DNA of 64,000 nucleotides. It comes from Apostichopus japonicus. Taxonomy: Eukaryota; Echinodermata; Holothuroidea; Aspidochirotida; Stichopodidae. Below the pieces are notes generated by a model. The model searched no databases, was not told the DNA's origin, and saw only the letters and a list, made by a program, of their open reading frames with translations. The position numbers and the translations under genes are program-made. The DNA is taken from positions 26,443,265 through 26,507,264 of the forward strand of contig NC_092573.1 of assembly GCF_037975245.1 (NCBI RefSeq), given 5' to 3'. Of the stretch, positions 1 through 11,838 are shown one piece after another; the stretch's first letter is position 1; every line of letters begins with the position of its first letter.

Positions 1-1013
1 TTGTTGAAAATGATTTTGTTCAAAATTCATCAGATCATTGAGTCTACAAGAAGCAGATTAAAAATGACATGATCATAGTCATTATTTGGGTTGATGATCT
101 GATTATGGCAGCTAGTGACACACACTTGCTAAATCAGTTCAAGGAAGTTATGCAGAAGAAATTTAGAATGAAAGATTTGGGTAAGATATCATATTTTCTT
201 GGAATCCATTTTGAGCAAAAAGAGGGAGAAATCAAGATGAGCCAGGACAAATATATCAGCAAAATGCTAGAAAGATTTGGAATGGTAAACTGTAAGCCCA
301 GATCCACTCCATGTGAACAGAAATTGGAATATAACAGTAGTGAAGCTGTTGATCCAAAGAATTACCGTGAAATAGTTGGAAGTTTGATTTATGCCATGAC
401 ATGCACTAGACCAGACCTAAGTTGGGTGGTAAGTAGATTGTCACAGCATTTGTCAGAACCTAAAGCAGAGAACATGAATACTGCCAAACATGTTCTTAGG
501 TATCTAAAAGGTACAATTGATCACAAATTATGCTTCAAGAAATCAAGTCAACCCTTAAGGTTACTTGCTTACAGTGATTCAGATTGGGCATCTTCAGTGG
601 AGGACAGAAGAAGTACAACTGGTTATTGTTTTAGTTTGACTGGGGATGGTCCACTCGTTTCATGGAAATCTAAGAAGCAACCAACAGTTACATTATCCAC
701 TTGTGAGGCTGAATACATGGCATTGGCAGCTACAACACAAGAAAGTTTGTTGAATGGTATGGACAAGAAAATTTTTCACTGTACTAATATTTTTGAAGAT
801 AACCAGGGTGCTATTTCATTGAGTAAAGATCCTGTTCACCGACAAAGATCAAAACACATTGATGTCAAGTACCATTTTATTCGTACAATGGTCAATGAGG
901 GTAAGGTTAACATTACATATTGCCCAACAGAGGATATGGTTGCAGATAATTTTACAAAACCAGCAACAAAATCAAAGATCAACAAGTTCAAGCGATTCCT
1001 GTTTGGTAACTGA
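1..1013 (+). pseudogene. Ty1/copia retrotransposon pol, RT end plus RNase H (3' fragment)
   Basis: C-terminal part of a copia-type polyprotein, cut by the window edge. The reverse transcriptase palm ends with WVDDLI (the usual YVDD), followed by SYFLGIHF and GSLIYAMTCTRPDLSW. The RNase H part has AYSDSDWASS, STTGYCF, the acidic STCEAEYMAL, DNQGAI and RSKHIDVKYHFIR, all typical of copia RNase H. The frame is open from 69 to 1013. It also runs upstream to the window edge but is interrupted by TGA at 39-41, probably where family members have a codon for Cys. Between EAEYMAL and DNQGAI the spacing looks shorter than usual and degenerate (QESLLNGMDKK), suggesting a small deletion. Family assignment is secure. 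That the copy is inactive is inferred from the stop. Confidence 0.9.
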
Positions 1014-1109
1014 TGTATTTAACATTTGAACACTCTGAACACAAGAAGTTACAATATGCATATTGCTTTAAAGTAATTTTCATACAAGGATGTTTATTAT
1101 TATGAGAGC

Positions 1110-1310
1110 AAGTGGGGGTGTTAGTTGTGTGCTCCCAAGTCACGTGTTTTTTGTTATGCTATTAACGTTGTAAATACACACGAGTTCGTTACACCATTCC
1201 CTCGTAGAAATGTTGTCTCTTATGTCGCTTCTAAAGCCATTAAAATCACCGCACTTTCAATACAACGATGGCAGATCCAACATCCACAGCATATCAAAAT
1301 TACTTTGTGA
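1110..1310 (+). repeat. Probable polypurine tract and start of copia 3' LTR
   Basis: A purine run AAGTGGGGG (1110-1118), about 95 bases after the pol stop, is followed at 1119 by TGTTAG, the usual start of a copia LTR. No matching 5' LTR is in the window, so the LTR end (somewhere after about 1270) and target duplication cannot be fixed. The end coordinate is a guess. Confidence 0.4.
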
Positions 1311-3680
1311 TTAAAGAGTCATCCTTTAAGCTTGATATATACCCGACTTGATATGCAGGACAGCAGATCGACATAGAGGCCTACACCCATCAGTTGATGG
1401 AATAATAACTTTGCAGTCTGTACGAAGTTGCTATCAAAGTGGTTTAATTAAGGTGAAATGTGAACTTTACATTGGTAAAGTAGCATTAATCTCCTCTTCT
1501 TCACTCCAAAGTCAATTAAACGAACTGATTTTATTGATGTTTCTACGAGTCAAACCATCATCTTTTAAAACATATTAATAGCTACATATATAAACATTGT
1601 GACGAATTTCATTCAAGTAATTGGTGCTTTAGCAGGTAGTTATATTACATACAGCCCAACGCTGACGTTTAATTTTATGCAAATCACATCACGTGCTGGG
1701 ATCAATTCACCTGGAAAAGTTGTTTGCAGCGGCAGCAGCAGTATTGACCTATACGTTGTAATGTTAATGTGTGAACTTTGTAACTGATTATTATGACAAT
1801 TTTGTGCTACTAAATGTTACCGTTCAGAGCAATCCATGTAACCGTGATCCTGGATCCCAACAGAACGATGAAATTACGCATGAATTACAAATAATCGCAG
1901 TTAATACAAGATACAGTTATTCCATTAAATTAAACAAGTTGAATGTATCTACCATTATTGTTTATAACTCACTATAATTCTTTGTTTCTTGTAGGGATCT
2001 TCACGCACAAAAAATACATAGAAAATTATAAGAGGGGGGACCTTTACCCCTTCCCTGATATCCTAAACCCCGGCAATATTTTTACAATGTACACGAAAAT
2101 GTCCATACCATAGTCATCATACGAGCCCCTCTTTATATTTTCATTTGCTGTGAACTGAAAATCGCTCGTACATTTCAAGATGCTACAAAAATGGGGTAAA
2201 AGATGAAATAATGACAATTTTGAGAATTGTTTGTGTCTGAAATAAACTAGCACGGTCATTTATTGCCTCAAACTTTGTATCCAGACCAGAAAGGCGAAGT
2301 TTTCAAGACAAGTCAAGAGACACACTCAAAGAACGTGAAGTGTAATTTACCGATTCTATCGGTATGCTCGGACCGGGTTTGTATGTGATGCAATGTTTTA
2401 CGTTCCTGTTTTACAATGTTTTACGTTCCCGTTTTACACAAATTGCAAGCGTATCTGAAGTGTGCAAACCATAGCTCCATATGATCGTTGAACTGTTACA
2501 GTTTTGAAATGGCTGTAAATTTGTCAATACGTATCAACGAAATGTCAATTCGGTGCTTCAACGGCGTCGATTATTTTCATCTGCAATGCAAACTTAATCA
2601 CAATGCACACCATGGTCACATATTTATCCATCTTAGCTCCAATTGTTGGAATCTTGGATGGGTGATGTATAATCTGTCATAAATATATACGATATGTGCA
2701 ATTTTATGCCGTATATACCGAAACTTTGCCTATAAGGTTACCGTCACGAACTCATATAACTACATATTCATGTCTCGACAGTTGTTCCCTAAGCTAAGTG
2801 ACGTTCAATAAAATCGCATTTATTTGATCAGCATTTAAGATACATCTAATATGGGTAAGGATACGGAATGAACCTAATATCAACATGGTACAAGACAAGG
2901 TTATAAACAATGTGCATAAGTCATTAGCTTCTGCCTAGATATATTCATAAAAAATAAAAGAAGCCATGTCCATGTGTGTTTTTGGTTCCCGGGAAGCACG
3001 AAATGATTTCTCAAAAAGATATAGAACTATCGAACGGAAATCACAACTTTTGATTTATTTATCACAAGATTTCAGACAGAAGCCAAAAAAAGTAGAAAAG
3101 GCCACTTTATGTAATCTAATCAAAATATTTTGACAATGATGACTTCGACGACAAAGGGATGAATGAAATGATTTCTCTGGCTTCAGATCGGAATCGTACA
3201 TATTCAATTATTGTGGTTGATCGTCTCGGCTTCTAATTGACCAGTTTGGATATTCCAGATCGGTTACCAGCTTGACATTTGAATGATTTATCTCATCCCT
3301 GTCGAGACTTACTTTCCACGACATCATCTGTTAGGCTAGTTTGTACGTGCCAACATCTGTTTAATTGATGAAATGCGTTGCATTCTTCTAAAGTCAGGTT
3401 TCATGATCGCTTGATAAAGTTGGCTGCCAGTACGATATTGATAATCAGCGTACACACTTTCACTGCAGGCATGTATGGTGACGACCTTTGTGCTGGCCGA
3501 CCTGTTTTTCTCAACTTATTTGAAAATCCTGTCTCACCTTTCATGCTTTGATTGTGACTCTACCAAAAGTAGACGTGGTCAGCAATATTTAGAGAATTAA
3601 ACAGTAATGCCTCCGCAAAGATAATACTAGCCTGTACTATTTTATTATCTCATCCCAACATTGCGTTTTACTGGGGATAA
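1311..3680. other. Anonymous sequence, no gene recognised
   Basis: AT-rich sequence with only short open frames (under 80 codons), none with recognisable domains. No tandem array or terminal inverted repeat was seen. Confidence 0.5.
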
Positions 3681-3735
3681 AATATAATAATAATAACAAC
3701 AATAATAATAATAACCATAATAATAATAATAATAA
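3681..3735. repeat. AAT/AAC microsatellite
   Basis: Imperfect run of AAT and AAC triplets followed by a GAAGAA purine stretch. Confidence 0.9.
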
Positions 3736-4299
3736 AAGGAGAAGAAGAATATCATCATCTTCTTTATTCCATGAAACACTTGGTAACCCTAATTTTGTTA
3801 TCATGCAAGCCAAGTCGGTTTTTTCTGGAAAAGCTTTTTTTTATTAGTTACTGTCGAACACAGTTCAGGGAAAGATCACGCAGCCCGCTGAATCAGCATG
3901 TTACACAGTTGCGCTCCTAACGCTGTGGTGGCCAAACACATAAATATTGGATGCATGGCACTGAGTTCGAGGTATCTAATCCACCTTAACAGTTCACGAG
4001 CTGAACTGACAACCTAGAATTGCGTTTCTTACTGCGAAACTGCCAGGTTCTGAAAGCTATGGTTCGTATGAGTTACATACCGTCCAGTGGCGTGAAAAAA
4101 AAAACATTTCTGGGACGAAACGGCAAAAAAAAGCGTCAATAGATAAATTAACAGCTATGAAACATGATAGGCGAATTGTTTTTATTGGACTTTGTAATGT
4201 GCTCTCATTAGGTGTTACTCATTTAGCCATACTAGGTATAGGAAAATGTTCTCTAAATAAGTTAACTTTGATCAATAATTGACACTTCTATTATCAAAG

Positions 4300-4376
4300 C
4301 CTTCCGCTTTATATGCGGACACCCAATAACCAACTAGGCTATGGAGGCTGATTGAATGTCCGAGGTTCGAAGCCGG
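4300..4376 (-). repeat. Possible tRNA-like SINE head fragment
   Basis: Read on the minus strand, TAGCCTAGTTGGTTA resembles a pol III A box, followed by GTCCGC and TATAAAGCGGAAGG as in tRNA-derived SINEs. The expected downstream B box (GGTTCGA-type) is missing. A reversed B-box-like GAGGTTCGAAGCC lies at the other side (4362-4374, plus strand). This could be a rearranged SINE fragment; it is not a functional tRNA gene. Confidence 0.25.
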
Positions 4377-4435
4377 TAAGAAAATTCGTAATTCAAATGT
4401 AGGCATTTGCCACCTGTATTGAACAATGCTTGTTC

Positions 4436-4552
4436 TGCTTTGGTGACATACTAGGCCTAAGGCCTTACTCTAGAGATCAATCACAAATGATTTTCGAGTT
4501 GGTTAGCATCATGATTGATCTCTAGAGTAAGGCAAACTATGTCACCAAAGCA
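4436..4552. repeat. Imperfect hairpin (possible foldback/MITE remnant)
   Basis: Outer arms TGCTTTGGTGACATA (4436-4450) and TATGTCACCAAAGCA (4538-4552) are exact complements. Inner arms CCTTACTCTAGAGATCAATC and its complement (up to about 4535) are also paired, around a loop of about 35 bases. Confidence 0.8.
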
Positions 4553-5328
4553 AAAAAAAGGACAAGGATGCCGTTCTTGTTGACGCACAGACTAAACAAT
4601 AGGACAGTGACAAGACTTATGACGAAGTCTAGACAGTCATATCGACTTTCACATCCCGCTAAGTTCACCAAGTTGTTCCCGACAACTTTCTCAGAAATAT
4701 CTCTTGGGTTTTCTTTCACACAGAGTTCACGCAAGTGCAACCTTGAAATTTGTTGGAAAACACGTAAAAATGTTCTTTACCAGTTAAGTGGAAGAAACAT
4801 CGTTGATAACTTGATTTAGCAGGGCTTAAATACTAGTGCATTAAGGGAGTTCATGGGAATATCTAAGATGTTATTGTAGATATAGTTTAGAGGGACGTTA
4901 ATTTCGGTGGCTGAGGTCCAAGATTGATGTGGGAACTTTCTGCAATTTAAGTTAAAACCACACTTGTTAACAGCCACGTGCACAGGATTGCAAAGGTGCG
5001 TGTGGGGATTCCAAATTTTGAGACTGACTTTGGTAGGGACATTAATGTTTATCGAAAGATAAAAATGTTACTACGAAAGATGAGTGTGACAAGTGGTTCT
5101 TTGAATGCGATTTCCATGGATGGGGTCTGGGGAACTCCCCCCCCCAAAAAAAATATATATATATACATATACGTCAGTTGATGAGTTCTGAGGCATATTC
5201 ATACTATAGATTAGGTCTACAGTTAGGTATTTACGCGAGGTTGTGCAACAAATAATGATGAATTTGAAGAAACAAAACGCCGTATCGAATGTTTTCCCTG
5301 ATTGGCGATAGGGTGAGGCCATGTCCCC

Positions 5329-5387
<59 letters not shown>

Positions 5388-6534
5388 TTATTTATGGAAG
5401 AGGATAGCGTTGTGCATTTGTTGTGATTTCATGTTATTCTACTACATACTAACAAAAACGCGGCGATAGTTAACTGCTAGCGAGGGTGGATTTTGAGCGG
5501 ATCGACAACTTGATGCCATTTTTATTATTAAATTTTCCTTCTCATGCAGTGATTTACAGTCCTTGCCGGCCAGATTTGTAGGCTCTTTGAATATTTGGTG
5601 GGTTTTTTCTTGCTCTTAAATACGCCCACGACGACGATCTTAGGGACGAAAGAACTTCAGCTCCGTGGACACCTGTCCATGTGACCCGATTAATATTTCA
5701 CTCGCCCATTTGGAAGGACAACTTGCCAGTTGTTCGGATTCCCATGAATGAGACTTCCCAAAGAGCAGTAGCGTAACAAGTAAGAGGCGAAAGCGGGTTT
5801 TGAGGTAGATTAGTAGGAGCAATTGCATTTCCTTTCTTTCTTATAGGCCTACATAACTGTTCCATGATATAAGACTTTAAATGACACGATACAATGTGTG
5901 TTACATCTAACTGTCGGAATAAACGTCAGCATGCCGAATTAGCGTGGTTGACTCTTTGTTTTTACTTCTCAATGCGGGTTGGGGTAGGAGGAAGGATGAT
6001 AAGAGGTTTGACTGAAGATTTTTCTTCTGCCATCACAGACAGTAGAAGTAGCAATAGCTCAGAACAGATGAATCGGTGAGGAAATTTATACCTGCGTATC
6101 GAGGAGAATTTCATACTTGTTTTAAACATTTATATGCTGTTCCAGCTTTCAGCAGGTACAGGCCCTTCATCCGTGTAGCAGTTAGGCTATTTGCGACGTG
6201 TATACCATGACCTTTTCTTTTGAAGAGAAAACTTCAATGATAGATAACACTACAACTAGCTATGTTACGGCTTATTTGATATCAACAGTGAAGATCATGA
6301 ACAAAGTATAACATAATTTTTTTCAAATTTATTATATAGTAAATATTTCATATTTTTAATCATTGCGATACAAAAATGTAATCGTTTAATCATAACTGTG
6401 ATAAATATGACAAAGATTTATTTTACACCCCTCATAAGTTGGCTAATTTAGCATTTTTAATATATTACGATACGGTTACTGCTTATGAACTTAAATTATA
6501 ATATTCTCGATAATTACGCCTAAAATAAAAGCAG
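4553..6534. other. Anonymous sequence with TA microsatellites
   Basis: Short open frames only. A homopolymer/TA stretch lies at 5140-5175 and a long (TA)n at 5331-5392. No coding exon was recognised. Confidence 0.5.
5331..5392. repeat. (TA)n microsatellite
   Basis: More than 25 TA dinucleotides followed by TTTA repeats. Confidence 0.95.
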
Positions 6535-6985
6535 TCAACATAGTCCAAACCCCAATGGGCCAGTGTGAAACCTAGTTCAACCCCAACAGGGCAAGTTCAC
6601 CAGTAAACATAGTTCAAACCCAGTTGGGCTTGTGCAAACCAGTGAAACCTAGTTAAACCCCAGCTGGGTCAGTTCACCAGCCAATAGTCCAAACCCAGTT
6701 GGGCCAGTGCAAAACCAGTGAAACCTAGTTCAACCCCAACAGGGCAAGTTCACAAGTCAACATAGTTCAAACCCAGTTGGGCTAGTGCAAAAACCAGTGA
6801 AAACTAGTTGAAGCCCAACTGGATCAGTTCAAACATAGTTCAAACTCAGTTGGGCCTGAACAAACCCAGTTGAACATTGTGTAAACCCAGTTGAACCTAG
6901 CTCATGTACAGCATAGCCCAGTTGGAACCCAGTAAGACCCAGTTAAAAACAAGTTAAACATAGTAGGCCCTAGTAGAACCTAGTT
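6535..6985. repeat. Degenerate short tandem repeat rich in CCCAGTTGGG
   Basis: Loose repetition of AAACCCAGTTGGGC, AACCTAGTTCAA and AACCCCAACAGGGC-type units. Phrases alternate between CCCAGTTGGG and its near-complement CCCAACTGG, so the block can form many small hairpins. No protein-coding content. Confidence 0.75.
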
Positions 6986-7139
6986 GATTTTGTAACTGGG
7001 TTCTACTGGAATTTCTACCAGGGCACTGGTCAAGTTGTAAAGCGGCTGGAATACTATGCTAGTACCAATGGTTGTGTGTCATTTACTAGTTTTATACATT
7101 TTAATATAATTTGAACATAACAACTATCATGGCAACTAA

Positions 7140-7460
7140 CACAGGGGCGATCCACGGAGTTGCAGATCTCATCTCATCCGCACCTACCCACCAAGTTTAA
7201 ACGTGATCGGACTTATTTTGTAGGAGTTCTCGACACACAGTTTTTGCGCAATTTAACCTTTAACCTCAATTGACCTTTGAGCCCGACCCTACAAAGTTGA
7301 CAAGCAGGAAATGACTAAAAACCAAATTTTTAGGTTTCTTGACAGTTGACCTCTGACGTCAACAATCACACAGGCATGAGTTTACAAGGTCATGTACCTA
7401 CTCACTGAGTTTGAACTTGATCGGACATACGGTACGTGCTTACTAACACACACGCCCCGC
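7140..7460. repeat. Diverged relative of the TGACCTTTGACC repeat family
   Basis: Contains TTGACCTTTGAG, AACCTTTAACCTC and TTGACCTCTGACG, and phrases such as CTACCCACCAAGTTT near a GACACACAG run. It shares wording with the larger block at 9350-11240 but is too diverged for a clear unit. Confidence 0.5.
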
Positions 7461-7492
7461 ACCCACACTTCCTTATGTGGGATGAAGTCCAA

Positions 7493-7533
7493 TATCTCAT
7501 CTCCCTATACATTACATGTAGGGAGATGAGATA
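7493..7533. repeat. Perfect 15-bp stem hairpin
   Basis: TATCTCATCTCCCTA (7493-7507) and TAGGGAGATGAGATA (7519-7533) are exact reverse complements around an 11-base loop. Confidence 0.9.
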
Positions 7534-7869
7534 ACAATTTCACTAAGTTATTTTGCCCAAAACCCTGATATGATTGATGGATTTGATGTGTGAGGACAAG
7601 AGCAATGTTACTGCCCCTGCACACCTGTTTAACAACGGATGCATTCCACGGCAATGTTAAACCATTCAGCAGGATCCTTTGTTTTACCAAGTGTGCCTTA
7701 AATGAAAAAAGTTTAACCAACGGATGCCAAACAAATCCATATAAATGGGGCAAAAACAGTTGACACAGTTGTAGAGACCTGCATGCATATCACTTCAAAG
7801 TAAATGTCAGAAAGATTTTATGAGATTTGTGCAGTTTTTATCATTTTTATGTATTATTGTCATATTTAA

Positions 7870-9095
7870 TGAGGGTAGTCCTGCTCAGTGCAGAAGCACT
7901 GCTTTCCAGAGGAGCCTTCTGTACTCCGAGAACTTTGGAAGGTCGATGAGTAGTCTCGAGAGAGCGTCTGCCTCTTTATCGGATCTACCAGGCAGATAGC
8001 GGATCACAAGTTACAGTCCGCTACTAGTGCCACCAATCTTTGTCCTGTGGCATTCAGACATAATATTGTCGTCACATATGTCAGTGGGTTATTATCTGTA
8101 TAAACAGTGAATGATGGAGAATAATACAGATAATCATGGAACTGATCGGTAATCGCCACTTCAGAGCCAGCATTTGAAAGTGTTCATGACCCATATCATA
8201 TGAACTTCATCATTCCATCCTGTCCTTGGTATAAGACGACTCCAATACCATCAGTTGACGCATCAGTGTATAGGATGAATGGCTTCTCGAAGTCTGGAAA
8301 ACCCATGATTGGTGGATTTAAGTACGGTATGGTGTTGCTTAGTCCAGCAACTTGGGGTTTGGAGAGTGTGTGATTGCTTATTGCTGGTTTCCCCTTTTGC
8401 CTCTGGTTGATGGCTCAGCTGGTAAGGGTTTTACCAGTAAGGAATACAATGTTCTTGCCCTCTTGGAGAAATCTTGGATGTTTCTCCTGTGGGAACCTAC
8501 TAACCCAAGGATTTGCTTAAGCTCCTCCACGTTTCTTGTTGTGTTCTCTTTCAGGCTGATTAAATCAGATACTATAGGGTCAGCACGATTGCAATCAGCT
8601 TTTCCAGGTATTGACCACTCTTGGATTAGTCTGCATTTCTCTGGTCTGAGTTGCACACCGTGTTGGGTCATCCTCTGTAGGACCTGTCGGAGCCGTTGCA
8701 AATGCTGCTCATGTCTTGTTGTATACCAGCACATCATCCAGGCATGTAACGCACACTTTGTAAATTAGACCATCCAAACTTTCTTCAATGCATCGATGGA
8801 ACACAGCTGGTGCGTTCTTCAGGCCAAACGGGATTCGAACCCATTCGTCAAGACCTCATGATGTGACGAACGCCGTAAGGTGTCTGTTGTCAGCATCCAT
8901 AAAGCCTTGGTGGTAAGTTTTACTTTGGTCAAGGGTTGAGAACCGGGTATGCCCTCTTAGACTATGAAGGACATATTTCATCCCGGGGATGGGCTGGCGG
9001 TCAGGTCCAATGCTCTGAAATCCACGTATAGTCGGAAGGTTCCATCCTTCTTCCTGACACAGACAAGTGGAGACGAGTAGGATTTTTTTTTTATC
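7870..9095 (-). pseudogene. Ty3/gypsy retrotransposon pol fragment (RT and RNase H), degenerate
   Basis: Reading the minus strand from about 9090 downward gives RT motifs PLVCVRKKDGTFRLYVDFRA, then [33 protein letters not shown] and the catalytic block [11 protein letters not shown] (8720-8750). Next come EHLQRLRQVLQRM, RPEKCRLIQE and IQDFSKRARTLYSLL, the RT connection. RNase H follows with ILYTDASTDGIGVVLYQ near 8250 and VYTDNNPLTYV near 8090. Several in-frame stops and frameshifts (for example TGA just after the T of VYNKT, another after TAFVTS) break the frame, so this is a dead copy. No LTRs were recognised. The order of domains matches gypsy pol, and integrase is absent. Confidence 0.88.
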
Positions 9096-9349
9096 CTTCC
9101 TCGGTTAAGAAGGTCTTAAAGATAAGATCTTACTTCCTTGTAAAATTCTAAAAAAAAATGTAAAAGTCTAAACAGAGCCAGTGCTTACATGGTTTGATGA
9201 CTGGGAATCATGTGCCACTATACCACAACCATTAAAGACAGAGGGAACACTGTTTGTTGTTGGTGATTTATTTAACATGCTCACTCTGCAACAAAGAGCT
9301 GAATATGCATTTGTAGTAGTTAATCTGATGAGATCCAATTTATATTTTG

Positions 9350-11240
9350 ACCCCAATGACCTTTGAAATCCACCGAAAATAATAGGGTTCTTTAATCACT
9401 ATAAGGAAGACATATGCCAAAGATTAGCTACGTGATGTAACCTATCTTTGAATACCCTGTTTACAGGGTTTGTGTTTATAAGGCTTTCCAGAGTGTGACC
9501 TTTGATGACCCTTAAAGACCTTTGACCTCGACCAAAACAATAGGGTTCTTGCTATCATTATAGGAAAGCCACATGCAAAATATGAGAGCCAAAAATTTCA
9601 CCAAAAAAAATCACGTTTTGACCGCTGGTGACCTTAAATGATCTCTAATCTACACTAACATCAGTAGAAACTTTACAATACAACAGGCTATCCTTCCATG
9701 CACATATGAGCTACGTTGATGTTCAGGTCCTGGGGAATATCCGATTTTACAATTTGGCCTCTGCTGACCCCAAATGACCTTTAACCTCCAAAAAAACAAT
9801 AGGGTTCTTGTACTCATTATAGGGAAGCCACATACAAAATAAGAGAGCCAATCAAGCTTCATATCTGGAGATATCAGTTTAAAAGGACACTAAATGACCT
9901 TGGCCTCCACCAATAACAATAGGCTTCTTGAACAGATTATGGGAAAGCCACATGCCAAATTTGAGCACTACAGAGGTTACGTATCTTGAGATATCGTGTT
10001 TACAAGCTAGTGTGTCACACACACACCTACAAAGAACAAATGAGAACTACAGAGGTGACAATTATCTTGATATATCGTGTTTACAAGCCAGGGCGCCACA
10101 CACACACCTACAAAGAACAAACTAGTGCTGTTGAGGTTTTGAAGATATTTACCTTTAACCTTTCACTTATGCTGAGACTCTGGAATGCTTCTTTAAGCCA
10201 TCAAAGATAATGAAATATGAAAATGTTGTTAAAAAGTTGGTTTCGATACAAAAGCAAATTGTTGTAACATAGGTGCAAATTTCTAGCCAAAAGATCAATT
10301 TTGAGATAAAATTGCAAGATAAACCAGAATGCATTGTGGTATCGATGAAGTAATGAGCAGTTTTCTTCTTGAATCTGACGTAATGTATAGTGAGGGTGTA
10401 CAGCATAGGGCCTACTTGATCTTAGTAATACAGTGAAAAGCAGTGTGATGTGACAAACAATAAATTCACATTGACACAGACTGTCCTGAAATGACCATTG
10501 ACCTCAACAACAGGCTTCTTATACTAAATGTGATAGATACATCAACATACTAAATATGACATCTGTCCTTGTTGAAATATTGTATAAACATGGTTTTCAA
10601 ATACTTGACCCCTGGTGAACTCAAACGACCATTGACCTTTGTCCAAAACATTAGGTTTCTTGTACTCTATATGGTACAATTACATACCAAATATGCGATA
10701 TGTCCAAGCTTCCCTTGCAATATTGTCTAGGAAGGTGCATTAGTGTAGAGAGACAGGTAAGAGGGGAGTGAAGAAAATGTTTGGCTTTTGTTGACTTCAA
10801 GTGTCCTTTGACCTCCACTAAAAGCAATATTAAGCTCCTTAAATTGATATGTTACATCTACAAACCAAATATGAGATCTGTCCAAGGTTCCCTTCTTGCA
10901 ATATCATGTTTACAAGGTTTTCACAATTTGACCTCTGATGACCCCAAATGACCTTTGACCTCCACCAAAAACAATAAGCTTGTTGTACTCAATGTGGTTC
11001 ATATGCATATCAAATATGAGATTTGCCCGAGCTTACCTTCATGAGATATCGTGGTTACAAGGTTTTCACAATTTGACCCCTGGTGACCACATATGACTTT
11101 GACCTCCACAAGAAAATAGGCTTCTTGTACTCAATGTGGTACTTCTACACACCAACTATGAAATTGGTTCGACCTTCCCTTCTTCAGACATCGTGTTTAC
11201 AAGCCGGGCGTCACAAACACACACACACATACAAAGGTTA
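9350..11240. repeat. Degenerate ~130-150 bp tandem repeat with TGACCTTTGACC motifs
   Basis: About ten diverged units share, in order, AATTTGACCCCTGGTGACC, AAATGACCTTTGACCTCCAC, AACAATAGGCTTCTTGTACT, CATACCAAATATGAGAT, and GAGATATCGTGTTTACAAGG. One unit at 10949-10961 carries TGACCTTTGACCT, a perfect direct repeat of TGACCT with one-base spacing. ACACACACCTACAAAGAACA blocks occur near 10020 and 10100. No protein-coding content recognised. Confidence 0.8.
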
Positions 11241-11346
11241 AGATTATCATCGAAACCAAAAGTAAACATTTTAATGTCCCATCTGGGCCACTGAAGCATA
11301 TACAAAACTAAAAATTCCTCTTGGGAATACTCCTCAAACCATGGAG

Positions 11347-11838
11347 GTTAACCTCCATGCTGAAACTAATCAGTGTCCTGTCCACTTTCTGTTGAATAGC
11401 TTCCTACACCACTGATAACAGTTGGTGTCTTAACCTCCATGCTGAAACTAATCAGCGTCCTGTCCACTTTCTGTTGAATAGCTTCCTACACCACTGATAA
11501 TGGTTGGTGTCTTAACCTCCATGCTGAAACTAATCAGTGTCCTGTCCACTTTCTGTTGAATAGCTTCCTACACCACTGATAATAGTTGGTGTTTTAACCT
11601 CCATGCTGAAACTAATCAGCGTCCTGTCCACTTTCTGTTGAATAGCTTCCTACACCACTGATAATGGTTGGTGTCTTAACCCTAATGCTGAAACTAATCA
11701 GCGTCCTGTCCACTTTCTGTTGAATAGCTTCCTACACCACTGATAATGGTTGGTGTCTTAACCCTAATGCTGAAACTAATCAGCGTCCTGTCCACTTTCT
11801 GTTGAATAGCTTCCTACACCACTGATAATGGTTGGTGT
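11347..11838. repeat. 82-bp tandem repeat, 6 copies
   Basis: Six near-identical units starting TTAACCTCCATGCTGAAAC and ending CTGATAATGGTTGGTGT. The span of 492 bases is exactly 6 x 82. Variants are single substitutions (CAGTGTCC/CAGCGTCC, CCTCCATG/CCCTAATG). Confidence 0.95.

Noticed and set aside
4300-4376. tRNA gene
   Set aside because: A-box-like motif only; acceptor stem and B box do not form; at best a SINE fragment.
8352-8768. 138-codon plus-strand frame
   Set aside because: Antisense shadow of the gypsy pol fragment.
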